The position numbers and the translations under genes are program-made. The notes beneath the pieces are model-generated. The model saw only the letters and a list, made by a program, of their open reading frames with translations. It had not been told where the DNA came from and did no database searches. Source: Costus lasius (Eukaryota > Streptophyta > Magnoliopsida > Zingiberales > Costaceae). From it: a DNA stretch of 64,000 nt. The DNA is taken from NCBI GenBank assembly GCA_027563935.2, contig CM050454.1, positions 27,463,501 to 27,527,500 of the forward strand, given 5' to 3'. The first letter of the stretch is position 1; each line of letters starts with the position of its first letter. Positions 21,812 through 33,731 of this stretch are shown one piece after another.

Positions 21812-22430
21812 GAACCATTAAGACAGAGGTTGAAGGCTTTCCCTTCAGAGTTTCCTCAGTAGTCAAGAGCATATTCAGCAGCTCTGCCGGAGTACAATCG
21901 ATTTTGTTCATATTAAAGTTAATGATGAACGCATCGAAAGAGGGCGGGAGAGACTGCAGAATAATGTCTACAGCAAGCTCCTGGTTTATGGTATGCCCCA
22001 GTTTCTCTAGAGCCTCCTTGTGCCCAATCATGTTGAGCACGTGAGCTCCCACTGGGCTCCCTTCAGCCAGTTTGCTCTGAAAGAACAGCTTTGTCAGATT
22101 ATAGCGTTCTGTCCTCGCCTGTGCAGCATACAGCATCTTGAGGTTTGCTATCATGTCTATAGCAGACATATCCTCATGCTGACGCTGCAGCGGTGGCGTC
22201 ATAGATGCTAGCATCAGGCAAGCGACATCAATGCTATCATTGACGTGCTTTTCATAAGCTTCCCGAACCGCCCTTGCGGCGTTCAGAGCGGGCTGAGGCG
22301 GTATCGCCGTCTCGAGGACATACAGTTTCCTCTCTGCCTTAAGAACATTCTTAAGGTGTCCGAACCAGTCTGAGAAGTTTGGCCCAGCAAACTTCTCCCT
22401 TTCCAGTAGGGATCGCACATTGAAGCCCAT
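21812..22430 (-). pseudogene. gag-pol: Fam1-B gag-pol, 5' part (Gag N-terminus)
   Basis: Starts at ATG (22428-22430, minus strand) with Met-Gly-Phe-Asn, where sister copies have Met-Ser or Met-Asn. It covers about 206 residues of Gag up to the Val-Pro-Ser before the basic linker, then meets the TGAAG duplication at the end of Fam1-C. The reading frame resumes in phase at 12657. Splitting by Fam1-C alone would abolish expression of this copy. Confidence 0.93.
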
Positions 22431-24245
22431 GGTGTTCGTTGCTGCAGGTATCTACAACAATGCAAGAACAGCAAGGTCAGTATCAATGTAAAGAATCAAT
22501 TCAGGACTTAAGAATGATTCTTTTTCTCACTATTTTATCTGGCTGAAAAATCCAGCAAAACAGCCCGAAAGAGTAGAACTCTTTTAGTGAGATGGGATCC
22601 AGATTTCATACTTGGTCTCCGCGTCCCGCTCAGGCGAGATAAGATGCACAGAGAGTACAAGCACTAATTTCTGGTAGGCTGTCCCAGCCAATCGCCAACC
22701 CGTGCGATTCCCCTTCATCTGGGCAATCCAGCAGACTGTGCCAACTGAGTTGGTACAACACAATCTCTGACCCCACAGATGGCTGCCTCCATGCGCTACC
22801 ATATGCGCCACATATGTAGCCTACATGGTCAAGCTGACCCGACCTACTCCCTGGACCACCACGTGCTATGCTGAGCAACGAGAAGCGATAAATCCCTTCT
22901 CTGTAACACGCAGGTGTAATCCCGCACCGTCTGAAGATAGATGGACGTGCCCACTGAGTGGGTACAACACGGCTCCAACGATAATCAGAACAGTGAGGTT
23001 TCGCGTCAGAAGGCATACGAGCTTGATATTTTAGCGTTGGATTTTAACGGTCTTTTATCTTCTTCACTATCATGCAATTCCTATGGTGATAGCAGAAGAT
23101 AAATAAATCATGCTGTTCTACTTATTTAAACAATAAAAGAAAGCATGGATCTTATGTGGTAAAAGCCCATAGCCTAAGTAAGACCTTTATTAACTTAAGT
23201 CTTCACTTGCTTTTCTTCATGGGTCTTTTGCTGCTCATCTGGCCCAACCCAGGGCCCAAGCGCCATCTGCAGCTCAGGTGCGCCTACCAGGTAAATGCGC
23301 CTGGTCCCAGAGTCGAACCCTGGACCTCCCTCCTGGTCAAGCCTCTGCTGCATGCGCCTCTGCCAAGTGTGCTCTGTGCTCTTGTCTGATTAATTTACAA
23401 ATTAATCTATCTAGACAAGATTGACACGCAGGTCAATTACACTTTATAAATTAAATACAATGTGATACGCAGATCACAATAATTAATTTACAACTTTAAA
23501 TTCCAGGCACGCAGGCCCCAGCACAGCACACATTTAACATGGGCAGCCCACATAAGAATAAATAAACAAACATAGGCATCAAGCAACATGTGATCCAATC
23601 ATGAAAATTAAATTTCGAAAACCCCATAGGCATCAATTTTAATTTCCTTATTTGTCCTACAACCTTACAATGGTCCATTACTAGGGATCCACTCATCCAA
23701 CCTAGTCAGATCCACTGCCCTTGCATGCACAAAGTCCTAACTGACTTGAGTCGACCAAAAGGTCAACCATGCATGCGCCAGGGCCGAACAACCCTCATGA
23801 GCTCTGGCAAGCGGGTGTGACCCCGGGCCTAACTCATGTGTGTTCGCTAGTCATCTCAATCAGACATCGCTACACGCCTGTCTGCAGTCGACCTATAGCC
23901 ACCAGGTGCTATCGCACAGGTGCCATCTGGTCAACCCATCAAGGCTGTCAGATGGTCTGATCAGACTGTCTGGATCTAACCTAGGGGATGACTTCAACCC
24001 TAATAACCCGTCTAAGGGTTTAATGCAGGGCCTTAGATCTATAATGAGTCGCGCAAGTATAAGAAGTTTTGAGAAAACATACATATGCGCCAACAAGAAA
24101 ACATGCGCCTAGGAGAAATAAAAACATCTCTAACAAGCATGTAAAATTCGCCTATCTCAACTAGCGCATGTAACATATAGATCATTGCATAGGATCACAT
24201 AGAAAGCAAACATATTAGCATGCAATAACTGGCTCTGATACCAAT
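22431..24245 (-). other. Fam1-B leader region and primer-binding site
   Basis: Minus-strand leader with the primer-binding site at 24232-24243 (GCTCTGATACCA on the plus strand), two bases from the LTR. The candidate acceptor (complement of TTGTAG) ends at 22452, and the matching LTR mini-exon ATG-GCA-ATG lies at 24379-24387 with donor GTAAGA. The candidate intron is 1927 nt. The tRNA-like block and both palindromic hairpins are present. The leader frame homologous to the 148-codon frame of Fam1-E is open for 128 codons (22630-23016). Confidence 0.8.
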
Positions 24246-25931
24246 TGAAAGTCCCCTAGAACAAGGGGGGGCGAAACCCTATAGGAGGCACAACAAAAAC
24301 CTCTAGCGGAATCTAGGATTTCTAACAAGATCGCATAGCATGTAACATGTTCAACTTTCATTAGAAAGGGATTCTTACCATTGCCATCGCTTAGATGGTG
24401 TCTTGGAAGGAAAGGCGCAAGTGCTCCTTCTCCAAAGGTGACGCACACAATTGGTGTCGCCTACTCTTCTTTGGTGCTCCTTGTGCTAGCAAGGTTCCAA
24501 GAAGTCGTTGTCGAATGGAAGGGAAAGATCACCTTGCTTGGCCGAACACTTCCTCTTTTTTGTCTACACTTCTCCACACGAGAGTGCAAGTCGAATACTC
24601 AAGTTGGCGACGAGAGAGGAGGAGAAGCGAGAGAGTAGAGCGCCTTAGGCGTGAACGTGAGTAGTGGTCACGTATGTGATCATGCTTTCTAAAAATAGAA
24701 AGCCACTTACTCACATGCGATCATGGGTTTACCCCTATCGCAAACTCCTCTCAATTTGAACCACACGCTCACTCAATGAGCTGGTTCAATTTGGTTTAGT
24801 TTAATAACCAAATAAACCAAGCAATCAGTCCAGACCACAATAAACCCTAAGGCTCTTGATCTGACCGTCGATCTCTTGATGCTGCTGATCTCACTGATCT
24901 AGCATCCATTCTCTCGATCGAAGCTTACCGATCTCAAGCCCTAATCAATCAAACATGATCAGACCAGATCTCACTTACAATCAGAGATTAAATCCCTTTA
25001 AACAGAACCTGAACAATTCAGTCCACACGATCTGACTTAAGTAAGCCATATCATCAAATTGTGCGACCCTGAGGGTTTCCTTTAAATGTCGGTAATGATA
25101 ACTCACGTTATCACGATCAGTGAGGGGTATCTAGCAACACATCACTGTCTCCCAATATAAAGAAAAGAGTCTTCCAAGACTACACCCAAACCACAGCACA
25201 AGTGTGAATCCAACTCACAAGGCATGCATGTTTCCTTTGCCACTGGATGTTCTTATTGGACAAGCGTGTCAAGCTTGTAACTCCAATATGATGAGCATGA
25301 TTAGATCAGATGAACATAGTCACCTGGGTATGGCCATACACTATTCTCAATCATCTCATCCAGGGGGCCCCTTTAGAACATCACACTCCAATTAAGGAGA
25401 CGGCAATCCTATGTCTATCACTAGTGCCCTAACCTGACTCAAGCTCACCATCCAAGATAGTCTATAATCATTATGTTTCAAATGATATTGAACTACCTCA
25501 AAACAATGACAATCATCATTTAGAAAACACAAGTGATCTCAAGTCAGAGGAAATGTGCCACTTGTCGCAATCAAGGATTATTCACATTGTGACAAGCAAT
25601 TGAATATCCTAGTAGGGTCTGTCCAGTACATCCAATGTACCCATGAGTCTACATCTTATTCCATGCTCGAAGCATCCTATAAGATTAGAACACATATTAG
25701 TCTCAATCATATCAAGGCTGTCTCATGTTCACCAAGATATCTTGACTAAGGACTTTATAGCATGTCAGCCCAGCTGAACAGCTTTGAGACATTATTCAGA
25801 AGTACAATTATTGCAGCAGACAATGTAACAAACTGAATAACAACCATGCCTTTATAAACATAAAAGTTTATTACATGATACTGATACATTCCCAAGGCCT
25901 CAAACATTAGCCTTAAGGGCATACCCCAACA
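24246..25931 (-). repeat. Fam1-B 5' LTR (right, 1686 bp)
   Basis: Same length as the left LTR. It adjoins the inverted primer-binding site on its left and the CAGGC duplication on its right, which fixes it as the 5' LTR. The intact hairpin CCTTGTGCTAGCAAGG lies at 24479-24494. Confidence 0.95.
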
Positions 25932-25936
25932 CAGGC

Positions 25937-27846
25937 ATTGTTTGAATGTACTTTGATAGAACAATTATTCTTTATAGAGGCATGGTCGATATTATGCAGA
26001 CTTTTCTACCTGCGTTGATGTATAGAGTTGCATAAATAATGTCCCAGGAGTTTGGTTGGATCCATTCTCATAAGCTATCCCTAGTCTAGGTACCTTAGTA
26101 GATATGGGACAGCTTTGGTACATGTGAGACTAGTGTATGGGCTGGTTAGGTGCGGGGCACAGTAACGCAGACATACAGGTGCATTGGATGCACTGGAGTG
26201 ACCCACCGTGAGGATTGACTTGTCTAGTCAACAAGTCAATCTCACATGCGAGAGGTTTGCATTGATCCTTAGACTTGAGGTATTCATGTCTAGATTTGAT
26301 GATGGATATGCTTTGATGCAGTCTTACGTCTCTCCGTAATTGGGAGACCAAAACGATTGTCATTGGGAATGTCATAAGTCATGTAGAGACATGGATGACC
26401 AATAGTAGGATTTGCCCCTTCCTTCAGGGGAAGCATGATATCCACTATGGGGCGCCCCACCTCATTGGTGCATGACAGGAATGTGTGGCCACACTGATTG
26501 AGTCATGACCAATAGATTGGATTGATAAACATGAGACTAATCCAATGGCAGGATATCAGTTCAGGCAAAGAGATATATATAATGCATGGGAATCCTCGAT
26601 GCTTGTTTAGGAGTTGTTGTCATATGACTTAAGTTTGATGACATGGGTAGTAGTGATGTGTTGCTAGATACCCCTCACTACTTATGATGTTTACATCATT
26701 GCCATCGTCATATGGATCCTACGGGGTCACACGCAATAGACTCTTGACGTTGCTTTAATCAGAAGCCTTAGGATCAAGTTATTGGATAACTTGGATTAGT
26801 TTGGAAGATTTCATCAGCGCCAATGGGCCTGATGAGATGGAAGAAACTTATTAGGGCCAACTTCCATTTTTGGCATATTGACCAAATTAACCATGGTTAG
26901 CTTCATTTGAGCTTGGGTTAAATTGGATTGGATCCAATTAAATGGATAACATGCATAATGAACCTTGGGCCAAGCCCATTGCTTAATGGGGCTTGCTAAT
27001 AAGTTGTAATGAGAAGCCAAGGGGCTAAAAGGGTATAATGGGATAAGTGCTTATAAATTCCTAGTTGGACAAGGATTTGTGCTAATGCTATTTTTGGTAT
27101 CTCCTAGGTGATTGATTCAAATTGGATTTGAATTTAATCACTTAAAATAATTAATTGGAAAGTGTTAGGCGCATATGGGGCTGATTATTTAATTAGAACC
27201 CAAACTAAATTAGGATTTGCGCCTATACCTTAAATAGGCAAGCTATCATCATGAATGAGATTGTCACCCCCTCTAATCTAATCTAATCTCTTGGAGGCGT
27301 GAAGAGATAGAGGGACGACAACTTGAGTGCTTGGAGCTCTCCTTCTTCCATCAAAGGCGCAAGTTCTTCTTCTTCTCCCTCTCTTCTTGGTGCAAGGAGT
27401 CTCGGTGCTTGGTGGCGTCTCCTTGCCACAAGCCCCCCCTACTTCGTTGGCCATAGGCGCACCTTGCTTGAAGGTGGCGCATGCATAGAAGAAGAAGGAA
27501 GTACTTGGCGCATTTTCTTCATCCTCACCTCTTCTTGCCACTTCTACCTTGGAGGTGGCGCAAGACAAGAAGAGGGTGACAGAGGTTTGATTCTCTTCCC
27601 GAGGCTAGCACCAAGCGTGGAATGGAGCAACATTGAGACGGTCGACGAGTGGATACCTGTAGAGGGCGAACACTTGGGTGCCTTCAACATGGCTTCAACA
27701 TCTCGACAAGCAAAAGAGGTACATCTCTAACACATCCTTGTGTTTTCTCTCTCGCATGGATCCTTGGGAACGGAATATGTTTTGGGTGTAATGACTCTTC
27801 CGCTGCGTCCTGGGACTACAAAATTTTAAATTACACCCGGTATTCC
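25937..27846 (+). repeat. Fam2-X LTR, right fragment
   Basis: Continues the Family 2 LTR cut by Fam1-B; the total is about 1.96 kb. It includes TTTATAGAGGCATGG near the start and a CT-rich tail. The mini-exon-like frame ATGGCTTCAACA...GAG (27689-27718, ten codons) is followed by GTACAT. It ends about 27846 at GGTATTCC, some five bases short of a full terminus, where the inverted Fam2-Y LTR begins. A longer frame at 27323-27730 lies wholly inside the LTR and I do not regard it as a gene. Confidence 0.82.
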
Positions 27847-29783
27847 TATTGGGAAACCCCGGGGATATTTAACAAATTTTTGGCCTTGAAACATTACAAG
27901 ATACATGCGCAGCGGAACCAATATCCCCGAAATAGGCCAGTCCCAAAAACCCAGTGCGGATCGTCAAGCGAGGGGATTGACACGATGTGATAGAAAGTAC
28001 CTGAAGCGAGCAAGGTGATGTGAATGTCGAGATAGGCACCCAAGTGTTCGCCCTCTGTAGTCTCACACACACGGATGCCTCGAGCTCTCTTCTTCCATGC
28101 CCAGTGCTAGCCTCGGGAAGAAGATCCAAGCCTTTATTCACCTTCTTCACTGTGTGCACCACCTCCAAGGTGTAGGCACCAAAGTAGAAGAAGAAGAGAA
28201 GGAGAAGCAGCAAGGAGGAGAAAGGCTTGCGGCTAGGGTTTGATGGAAGAGGAAACCACCACCTTACTTTCGCCCTCTCCTTGTTCTCGCCTCCAAAACC
28301 GCCTGCAAGAGAATTCGTATGTCTATAAGAGGGGCGGCTTGAGGACTTATTTATAGCATGGAGAGGCGCTAAAGATAGCAAGTATTAAGCCAAGTGTGCG
28401 GCTTGGAGAAGAAATAGGAAAGCTTAATTAGGAATTAATTAATCAAGTCCTAATCCAATTAGGACTCTAATTAATTAATTATATAATCAACCATATTAAG
28501 CCCCATCAAGTATCAATTAATATCTCAAGTGATTTGATTAATTCCTAATCAAATTAAATCACTTGAAGATGTCAACTATACCATAAGCGTAAATCCTAAT
28601 CCAATTAGGATTCTATATGCGCCTACTTGGTATTCTTCTCCCCATTATGCCCTTTTAGTTTCCCATCTTTTCATGACAACTTATTTGTAAGCCCAACTAA
28701 GCAATGGGCCTAGCCCAAAGTCCATTATACATGTTAACCAAGCCATTGGATCCAATCCAACTTAACCCATGGTCAAATGAGGCTAACCATGGTTAATTTG
28801 GTCAATATGGTAAAAATAGAAGTTGGCCTCAATAAGTCTCTTCCATCTCATTAGGCCCATCGGCGCTGATGAAATCTCCAACATTGATCCGAGTTATCTG
28901 ATAACTCGATCATAAAGCTTCCCGATCAATACAAGAACTCAAGTATCTTGGTGTGTGACCCTGTAGGTTCCTTTGACGTTGGCAGTGCTGACCCAAGGTC
29001 ATCACAAGTAGTGAGTGGCACCTAGTACTGCATCACTACTACCCAAGTCATCAGAATGGATATGGACATCGACATCCCCATCATCGCAACCAGGTACAGA
29101 TGCATTACAGTCTCCTTGCCAAACTGATATCCGATTGGCCAAGTGTGTCACCACTTGTTTTTATCCAATCTCATTGCTATGACTAAATCAGGTCTAACCT
29201 GGGTATGGCCATATACTTTCAGTCATAGAACCATAGAGGAGCTCCATGGATATCAAGCTTCCCTTAGGAAGGGGCAAATCCTATGTCTGTGCATTGACCT
29301 TCTCATATGGGTCGTGACATGCCCAATGACAACCGTTATTACCTCCCAACTATGGCAAGGCATTAGGTTGTATCAAAACATATCCCTAACCATATCGAAT
29401 GGCCAATGACCTCAAGTCAAGGGATTAATGAATCTCCTACTTGTGAGGATAACTTGTGACACCAAGTCATCGTCTCACAGCGGGTCGGTCCAGTATATCC
29501 ACCACTGATATACCCATATGTCTGCGTTAGCACCTCGTGCCTAACCAGCCCATATACCAGTCTCACAAGTATCATAGCTGTCCCATATCCACTAAGATAC
29601 ATTGACTGGGGACAATAGTTTGAACACAGATCCAATCTATCTCCAGGGACATTATCATGTAAGTACATATTCGCAGATGTAGACAAACATACATAATGAC
29701 AATACCAGAATGATATATAAAATATCAAGGTTAAGTAGTACAATAATGGACCAAAACTAGATCCTAGGGCATATACACCAACA
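27847..29783 (-). repeat. Fam2-Y 3' LTR (1937 bp)
   Basis: Plus-strand view begins (TATT)GGGAAACCCCGGGG and ends ATATACACCAACA. It aligns along its length with the composite Fam2-Z LTR. On the minus strand the tail has CGCTTCAG|GTACTTTC, another donor-like junction at the position used in Family 1, but without a nearby ATG. It abuts the right end of Fam2-X in opposite orientation. Confidence 0.88.
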
Positions 29784-29804
29784 ATCTCGCACGTGCACTA
29801 AGAC

Positions 29805-30669
29805 CTAGAGGTTGAGTAACCTCAACCCCATATCTCTAGCGTGACTATCATGCTTCTGCTGCGCCAAAGCCTTGGTCAATGGGTCTGCCAGATTGTTCTC
29901 TGTGTCAACTCTGCTAATCTTGACATCACCCCTGTCTATGATCTCTCTGATCAGGTGAAATCTCCTGAGTATGTGTTTGCATCTTTGATGAGACCGTGGT
30001 TCCTTGGCTTGTGCAATTGCTTCATTGTTATCACAATAGATTTCAATGGGATCCACTGCACTAGGAACCACCTGAAGTTCTGAAAGGAACTTCCTGATCC
30101 AAACGGCTTCTTTGGCTGCCTCAGAAGCGGCCACATACTCAGCCTCGGTTGTAGAATCAGCGATGGTTGATTGCTTGAAGCTCTTCCAGCATACAGCACC
30201 TCCATTGATCTTGAACACATAGCCGGCCTGCGATCTGAAGTCGTTAGGGTCAGACTGGAACGACGCATCAGTGTAGCCCTTCATACTGAGGTCTTCCTGT
30301 CCCCCATAGACCAGGAACAAATCCTTAGTTCTTCTCAGATACTTTAGCATGTTCTTTACAGCCACCCAGTGCTGTAATCCAGGATTGGATTGGTATCGGC
30401 TGGTTATGCTCACAGCATAAGCCACATCTGGTCTAGTACACAACATTGCATACATGATCGAACCTACTGCCGAGGCATAGGGTACTCGACTCATGTCATC
30501 CCTCTCAGCCTGTGTGGTGGGACACTGACTCTTTGAGAGAGTAAGGCCATGTCTCACTGGAAGGTACCCTTTATTGGATTGCTCCAAGCTAAACCTCTCC
30601 AGGGCCTTATCAATGTAAGTGCTCAGACTAAGGGCTAGGAGCTTCTTGGATCTATCCCTGTAGATCACG
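29805..30669 (-). pseudogene. pol: Fam2-Y pol fragment (RT end and RNase H)
   Basis: About 288 codons open from the IYRDRS motif of RT to a stop near 29805. RNase H residues are recognisable: DASFQSD, STTEAEYVAASEAA, YCDNNEAIAQAKEP and NLADPLTKALAQQKH. It is roughly three-quarters similar to Family 1 in this region but clearly a separate family. The apparent N-terminus upstream of IYRDRS comes from unrelated sequence beyond the truncation point, so it is not part of the protein. No start codon or regulatory context remains. Confidence 0.88.
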
Positions 30670-30903
30670 AGCATGCAAACAACGAGTTTCAAAAATATTT
30701 TTGGTATTATCATAAACTAGAGAAAACCGATTTAACTAACGAAGTTGGAAAAAAATGTTTTTGTATTTTTAAATAGGAAAACCGAATATTAACTACTTGC
30801 AAGAAAGAAATTACAATAACTTAAAGAAGACTCACCTTGCGGTCCTTGAGAATAGAAGGACCGTCCTTCTTGTTCTTCACCGGTCCAACTCTGATGGAAG
30901 GTG
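30670..30903 (-). other. Unassigned fragment with exon-like end and splice donor
   Basis: 234 bp matching neither element family in this window. On the minus strand, 30903-30836 reads as an open segment (Pro-Ser-Ile-Arg-Val-Gly-Pro-Val-Lys...Leu-Lys-Asp-Arg-Lys) that ends AAG|GTGAGT, a perfect plant donor. AT-rich intron-like sequence follows down to the Fam2-Y break. It could be a piece of a host gene hit by Fam2-Z, or captured sequence. I do not recognise the protein. With only about 22 codons this is weak. Confidence 0.4.
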
Positions 30904-31453
30904 TGTTGGGAAACCCCGGGGACATTTTACAATTTTCAGAGTTATGGACATACATTTTTCGCAGCGGAAGAATGTCCCCGAAATAGGCCAGTCCCAAAAA
31001 CCCAGTGAAGATCGCATGCAAGGGAGTCGACACGATGAGTTAGGAAATACCTTAAGAGCAATGTAGAGCGATGTCGATGAAGGCGCCCAAGTGTTCACCC
31101 TCTGCAGTCTCGAACACATGGATCTCTTGAGTTCTCTTCTTCCATGCACGGTGCTAGCCTCGGGAAGAAGATCCAAGCCTTAGGGAGATACTCTACTTCA
31201 CTTGCGCCACCAAGAGAGATGATGTGCTAAGAGAAGAAGGAAGACTATCCAAAAACGCCAAGCACTAATGTTCCTTGCGCCAAGAGGAAAGGAGGAAGTG
31301 GCTTGCGGTTATGGAAGAATGAAGATGCGCCCTTGCTCCAAGCACTCGCCCCTCTTCTTGTGTTCACGCCTTCAAGGATTAATTACTTACTTACAAGAGG
31401 GGGCGACTAGGGTCATATTTATAGGGCAAGAGGCGGTTAGGGTAATGGCTAGG
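30904..31453 (-). repeat. Fam2-Z 3' LTR, part 1
   Basis: Begins TGTTGGGAAACCCCGGGG (inverted LTR end). On the minus strand a donor-like CTTAAG|GTATTTCC occurs at the position equivalent to the Family 1 mini-exon donor, without a close ATG. It is cut at CTAGG (31449-31453) by Fam1-D. Confidence 0.88.
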
Positions 31454-32003
31454 TGTTGGGGTATGCCCTTAAGGCTAATGTTTGAAGCCTTGGGATTATT
31501 TCAGTATCATGTTTAAACTCTACGTTTATAAAGGCAATGGTTGTTATTCAGGTTGTTACATCATCTGCTGCAATATGTATACTTCTGAATAATGTCTCAA
31601 TGCTGTTCAGCTTGGCTGACATGTAGTTTTGTCCTTAGTCGAGATATCTTGGTGAACATGAGACAGCCTTGATATGATTAAGACTAATATGTGTTCTAAT
31701 CTTATAGGATGCTTCGAGCATGGAATAAGATGTAGACTCATGGGTACATTGGATGTACTGGACAGACCCTACTTAGGATATTCAATTGCTTGTCACAATG
31801 TGAATAATCCTTATATGCAAACAAGTGGCATATTTCCTCTGACTTGAGATCACTTGTGTTTCTAAATGATGATTGGCATTGTTTTGAGGTAGTTCGATAT
31901 CATTTGAAACATAATGGTTATAGATTATCTTGGATAATGAGCATGAGTCATGTTAGGGCACTAGTGATAGATATAGGATTGCCGTCTCCTTGATTGGAGT
32001 GTG
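31454..32003 (+). repeat. Fam1-D 5' LTR, part 1
   Basis: TGTTGGGGTATGCC start through the first 550 bp. It ends at the GTGTG duplication (31999-32003) made by the solo LTR. The LTR resumes at 33732 with ATGTTCTATAGGGGCC. Confidence 0.93.
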
Positions 32004-33726
32004 TGTTGGGTCCCCTTCTAGGGGGAGCGCAAGCGGATAAAACCCCTTTCAAGAGGGGGGGCCGAAAACCCTATGTAAGGGTGGCGCATAATTCATTCTT
32101 GCATGAAGATGCTAGGGTTTCACAAATCGCATGTAATATGTTTTCATGATCAACTTCAAGCGATTGAATGGAACAAGAGGGAGTTCATACCATAGCCATC
32201 GGATTGGATGGTGCCTTGGAATCAAGAGAACAAAAGAGGCCTCCTCCTTGTCGTCACACACAAGATGATCAAGGACTACTCTTTGAGATCCTTGTGCTAG
32301 CAAAGAGCTTCAAAGGTGCTTGTCGCATGAGGATGATGAGAGATCAATCTCTTGCCGAGAGCTCCACACGTCTTTCTTTTTCACACCGTTTCGATATGAT
32401 CAAAGCCAAGCGAAGTGAAGTCACACATTCAACGGCTTGGCGTTTAGGCGTTATGAAGAGAGGCTTTGATCACTTTCCTTAATTGGAAGTATGCACTCAT
32501 CAACAACCAAAACGCTAACACCATTCGAACCAAGCGTTCACATAAGTGAACCGGTTCGAATTTGGTTCACTTTGGTTCAATCAATCTGGTCCAAAGACCA
32601 CATGAAACCAGCCCAAGCCATGGTCTAGATCTCTCTGAACCAAATGGTTCAAGATCTAACCGTTGATCTCCTGATGCTTCTGATCTCACCGATCTAGCAT
32701 CACTTCTCTCGATCGAAGCTTACCGATCTCAAGCCCTAATCAATCAAACATGATCAGACCAGATCTCACTTACAATCAGAGATTATATCCCTTTAAACTG
32801 AACCCAAACAATTCAGTCCACACGATCTGACTTAAGTAAGCCATATCATCAACTTGTGTGACCCTAAGGGTTTCCTTTAAATGTCGGTAACGACAACTTA
32901 CGTTATCACGACCAGTGAGGGGTATCTAGCAACACATCACTGTCTCCCGATATAGAGGAAAGAGTCTTCCAAGACTACACCCAAAACACAGCACAAGTGT
33001 GAATCCATTTCACAAGGCTTACATGATTCCTTTGCCACTGGATGTTCTTATTGGACAAGCATGTCAAGCTTGTAGCTCCAATATGATGAGCATGATCAGA
33101 TCAGATGAACATAGTCATCTGGGTATGGCCATACACTATCTCAACCATCTCATACAGGGGGGCCCTTTAGAACATCACACTCCTTGAACAAGGAGACAGC
33201 AATCCTTTATCTATCACTAGTGTTCTAACCTGACTCATGATCATTATCCAAGATAGTTTATAATCATTATGTTTCAAATGATATTGAACTACCTCAAAAC
33301 AATGACAATCATCATTTAGAAACACAAGTGATCTCAAGTCAAAGGACATGTGCCACTTAGTGCAAACAAGGATCATTCATATTGTGACAAGCAATTGAAT
33401 ATCCTAGTAGGGTCTGTCCAGTACATCCAATGTACCCATGAGTCTACATCTTATTCCATGCTCGAAGCATCCTATAAAATTAGAACTCATATTAGTCTCA
33501 ATCATATCAGGGCTGTCTCAAGTTCACCAAGATATCTCGACTAAGGACATAACAGCATGTCAGCCTAGCTGAACAGCTTTGAGACATTAATCAGAAGTAC
33601 ACTTATTACAGCAGACAAGGTAGCAATCTGAATAATAACCACGCCTTTATAAACATAAGAGTTTATTACATGATACTTATACAATCCCAAGGCCTCAAAC
33701 ATTAGCCTTAAGGGCATACCCCAACA
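32004..33726 (-). repeat. Fam1-S, solo LTR of Family 1 (1723 bp), inside the Fam1-D 5' LTR
   Basis: One complete inverted LTR, TGTTGGGTCCCC...ACCCCAACA. It is flanked by GTGTG on both sides (31999-32003 and 33727-33731) with no internal region. This is the product of unequal homologous recombination between the two LTRs of a full element. It is unusual in having an LTR inside an LTR of the same family. Its tail has the hairpin CCTTGTGCTAGCAAAG (32290-32305) and, on the minus strand, ATG-GCT-ATG followed by GTATGA. Confidence 0.95.
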
Positions 33727-33731
33727 GTGTG

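Larger units (their letters stand above)
7692..25931 (-). mobile_element. Fam1-B, Ty1/copia retrotransposon, minus strand, split by Fam1-C
   Basis: Complete element with two LTRs of exactly 1686 bp, inserted in the Fam2-X LTR. The 5-bp target duplication is CAGGC (7687-7691 and 25932-25936). Removing Fam1-C and one TGAAG leaves 9091 bp, a normal length for the family. About twelve LTR-LTR differences are visible (roughly 0.7%). At an assumed 1.3e-8 substitutions per site per year this is near 0.27 My. Gag-pol has a small deletion after the RT YVDD box. Confidence 0.96.
27847..30669 (-). mobile_element. Fam2-Y, truncated Ty1/copia element (3' LTR plus 3' pol)
   Basis: Minus-strand element consisting of its 3' LTR (27847-29783), a mutated polypurine tract complement (ATCTCGCACGTGC) and the end of pol. 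The 5' two thirds, including Gag, protease, integrase and the 5' LTR, is missing. Homology stops at GATC near 30669, inside the IYRDRS motif of RT, and an unrelated 234-bp segment follows. The outer terminus reads TATTGGG where TGTTGGG is expected, so the terminal dinucleotide is mutated. This is an old, dead copy. Confidence 0.88.

Noticed and set aside
27323..27730. 135-codon open frame inside the Fam2-X LTR
   Set aside because: It lies wholly in an LTR tail, is low in complexity, and is not kept in the Fam2-Y or Fam2-Z LTRs. The mini-exon ATG overlaps it in another phase.
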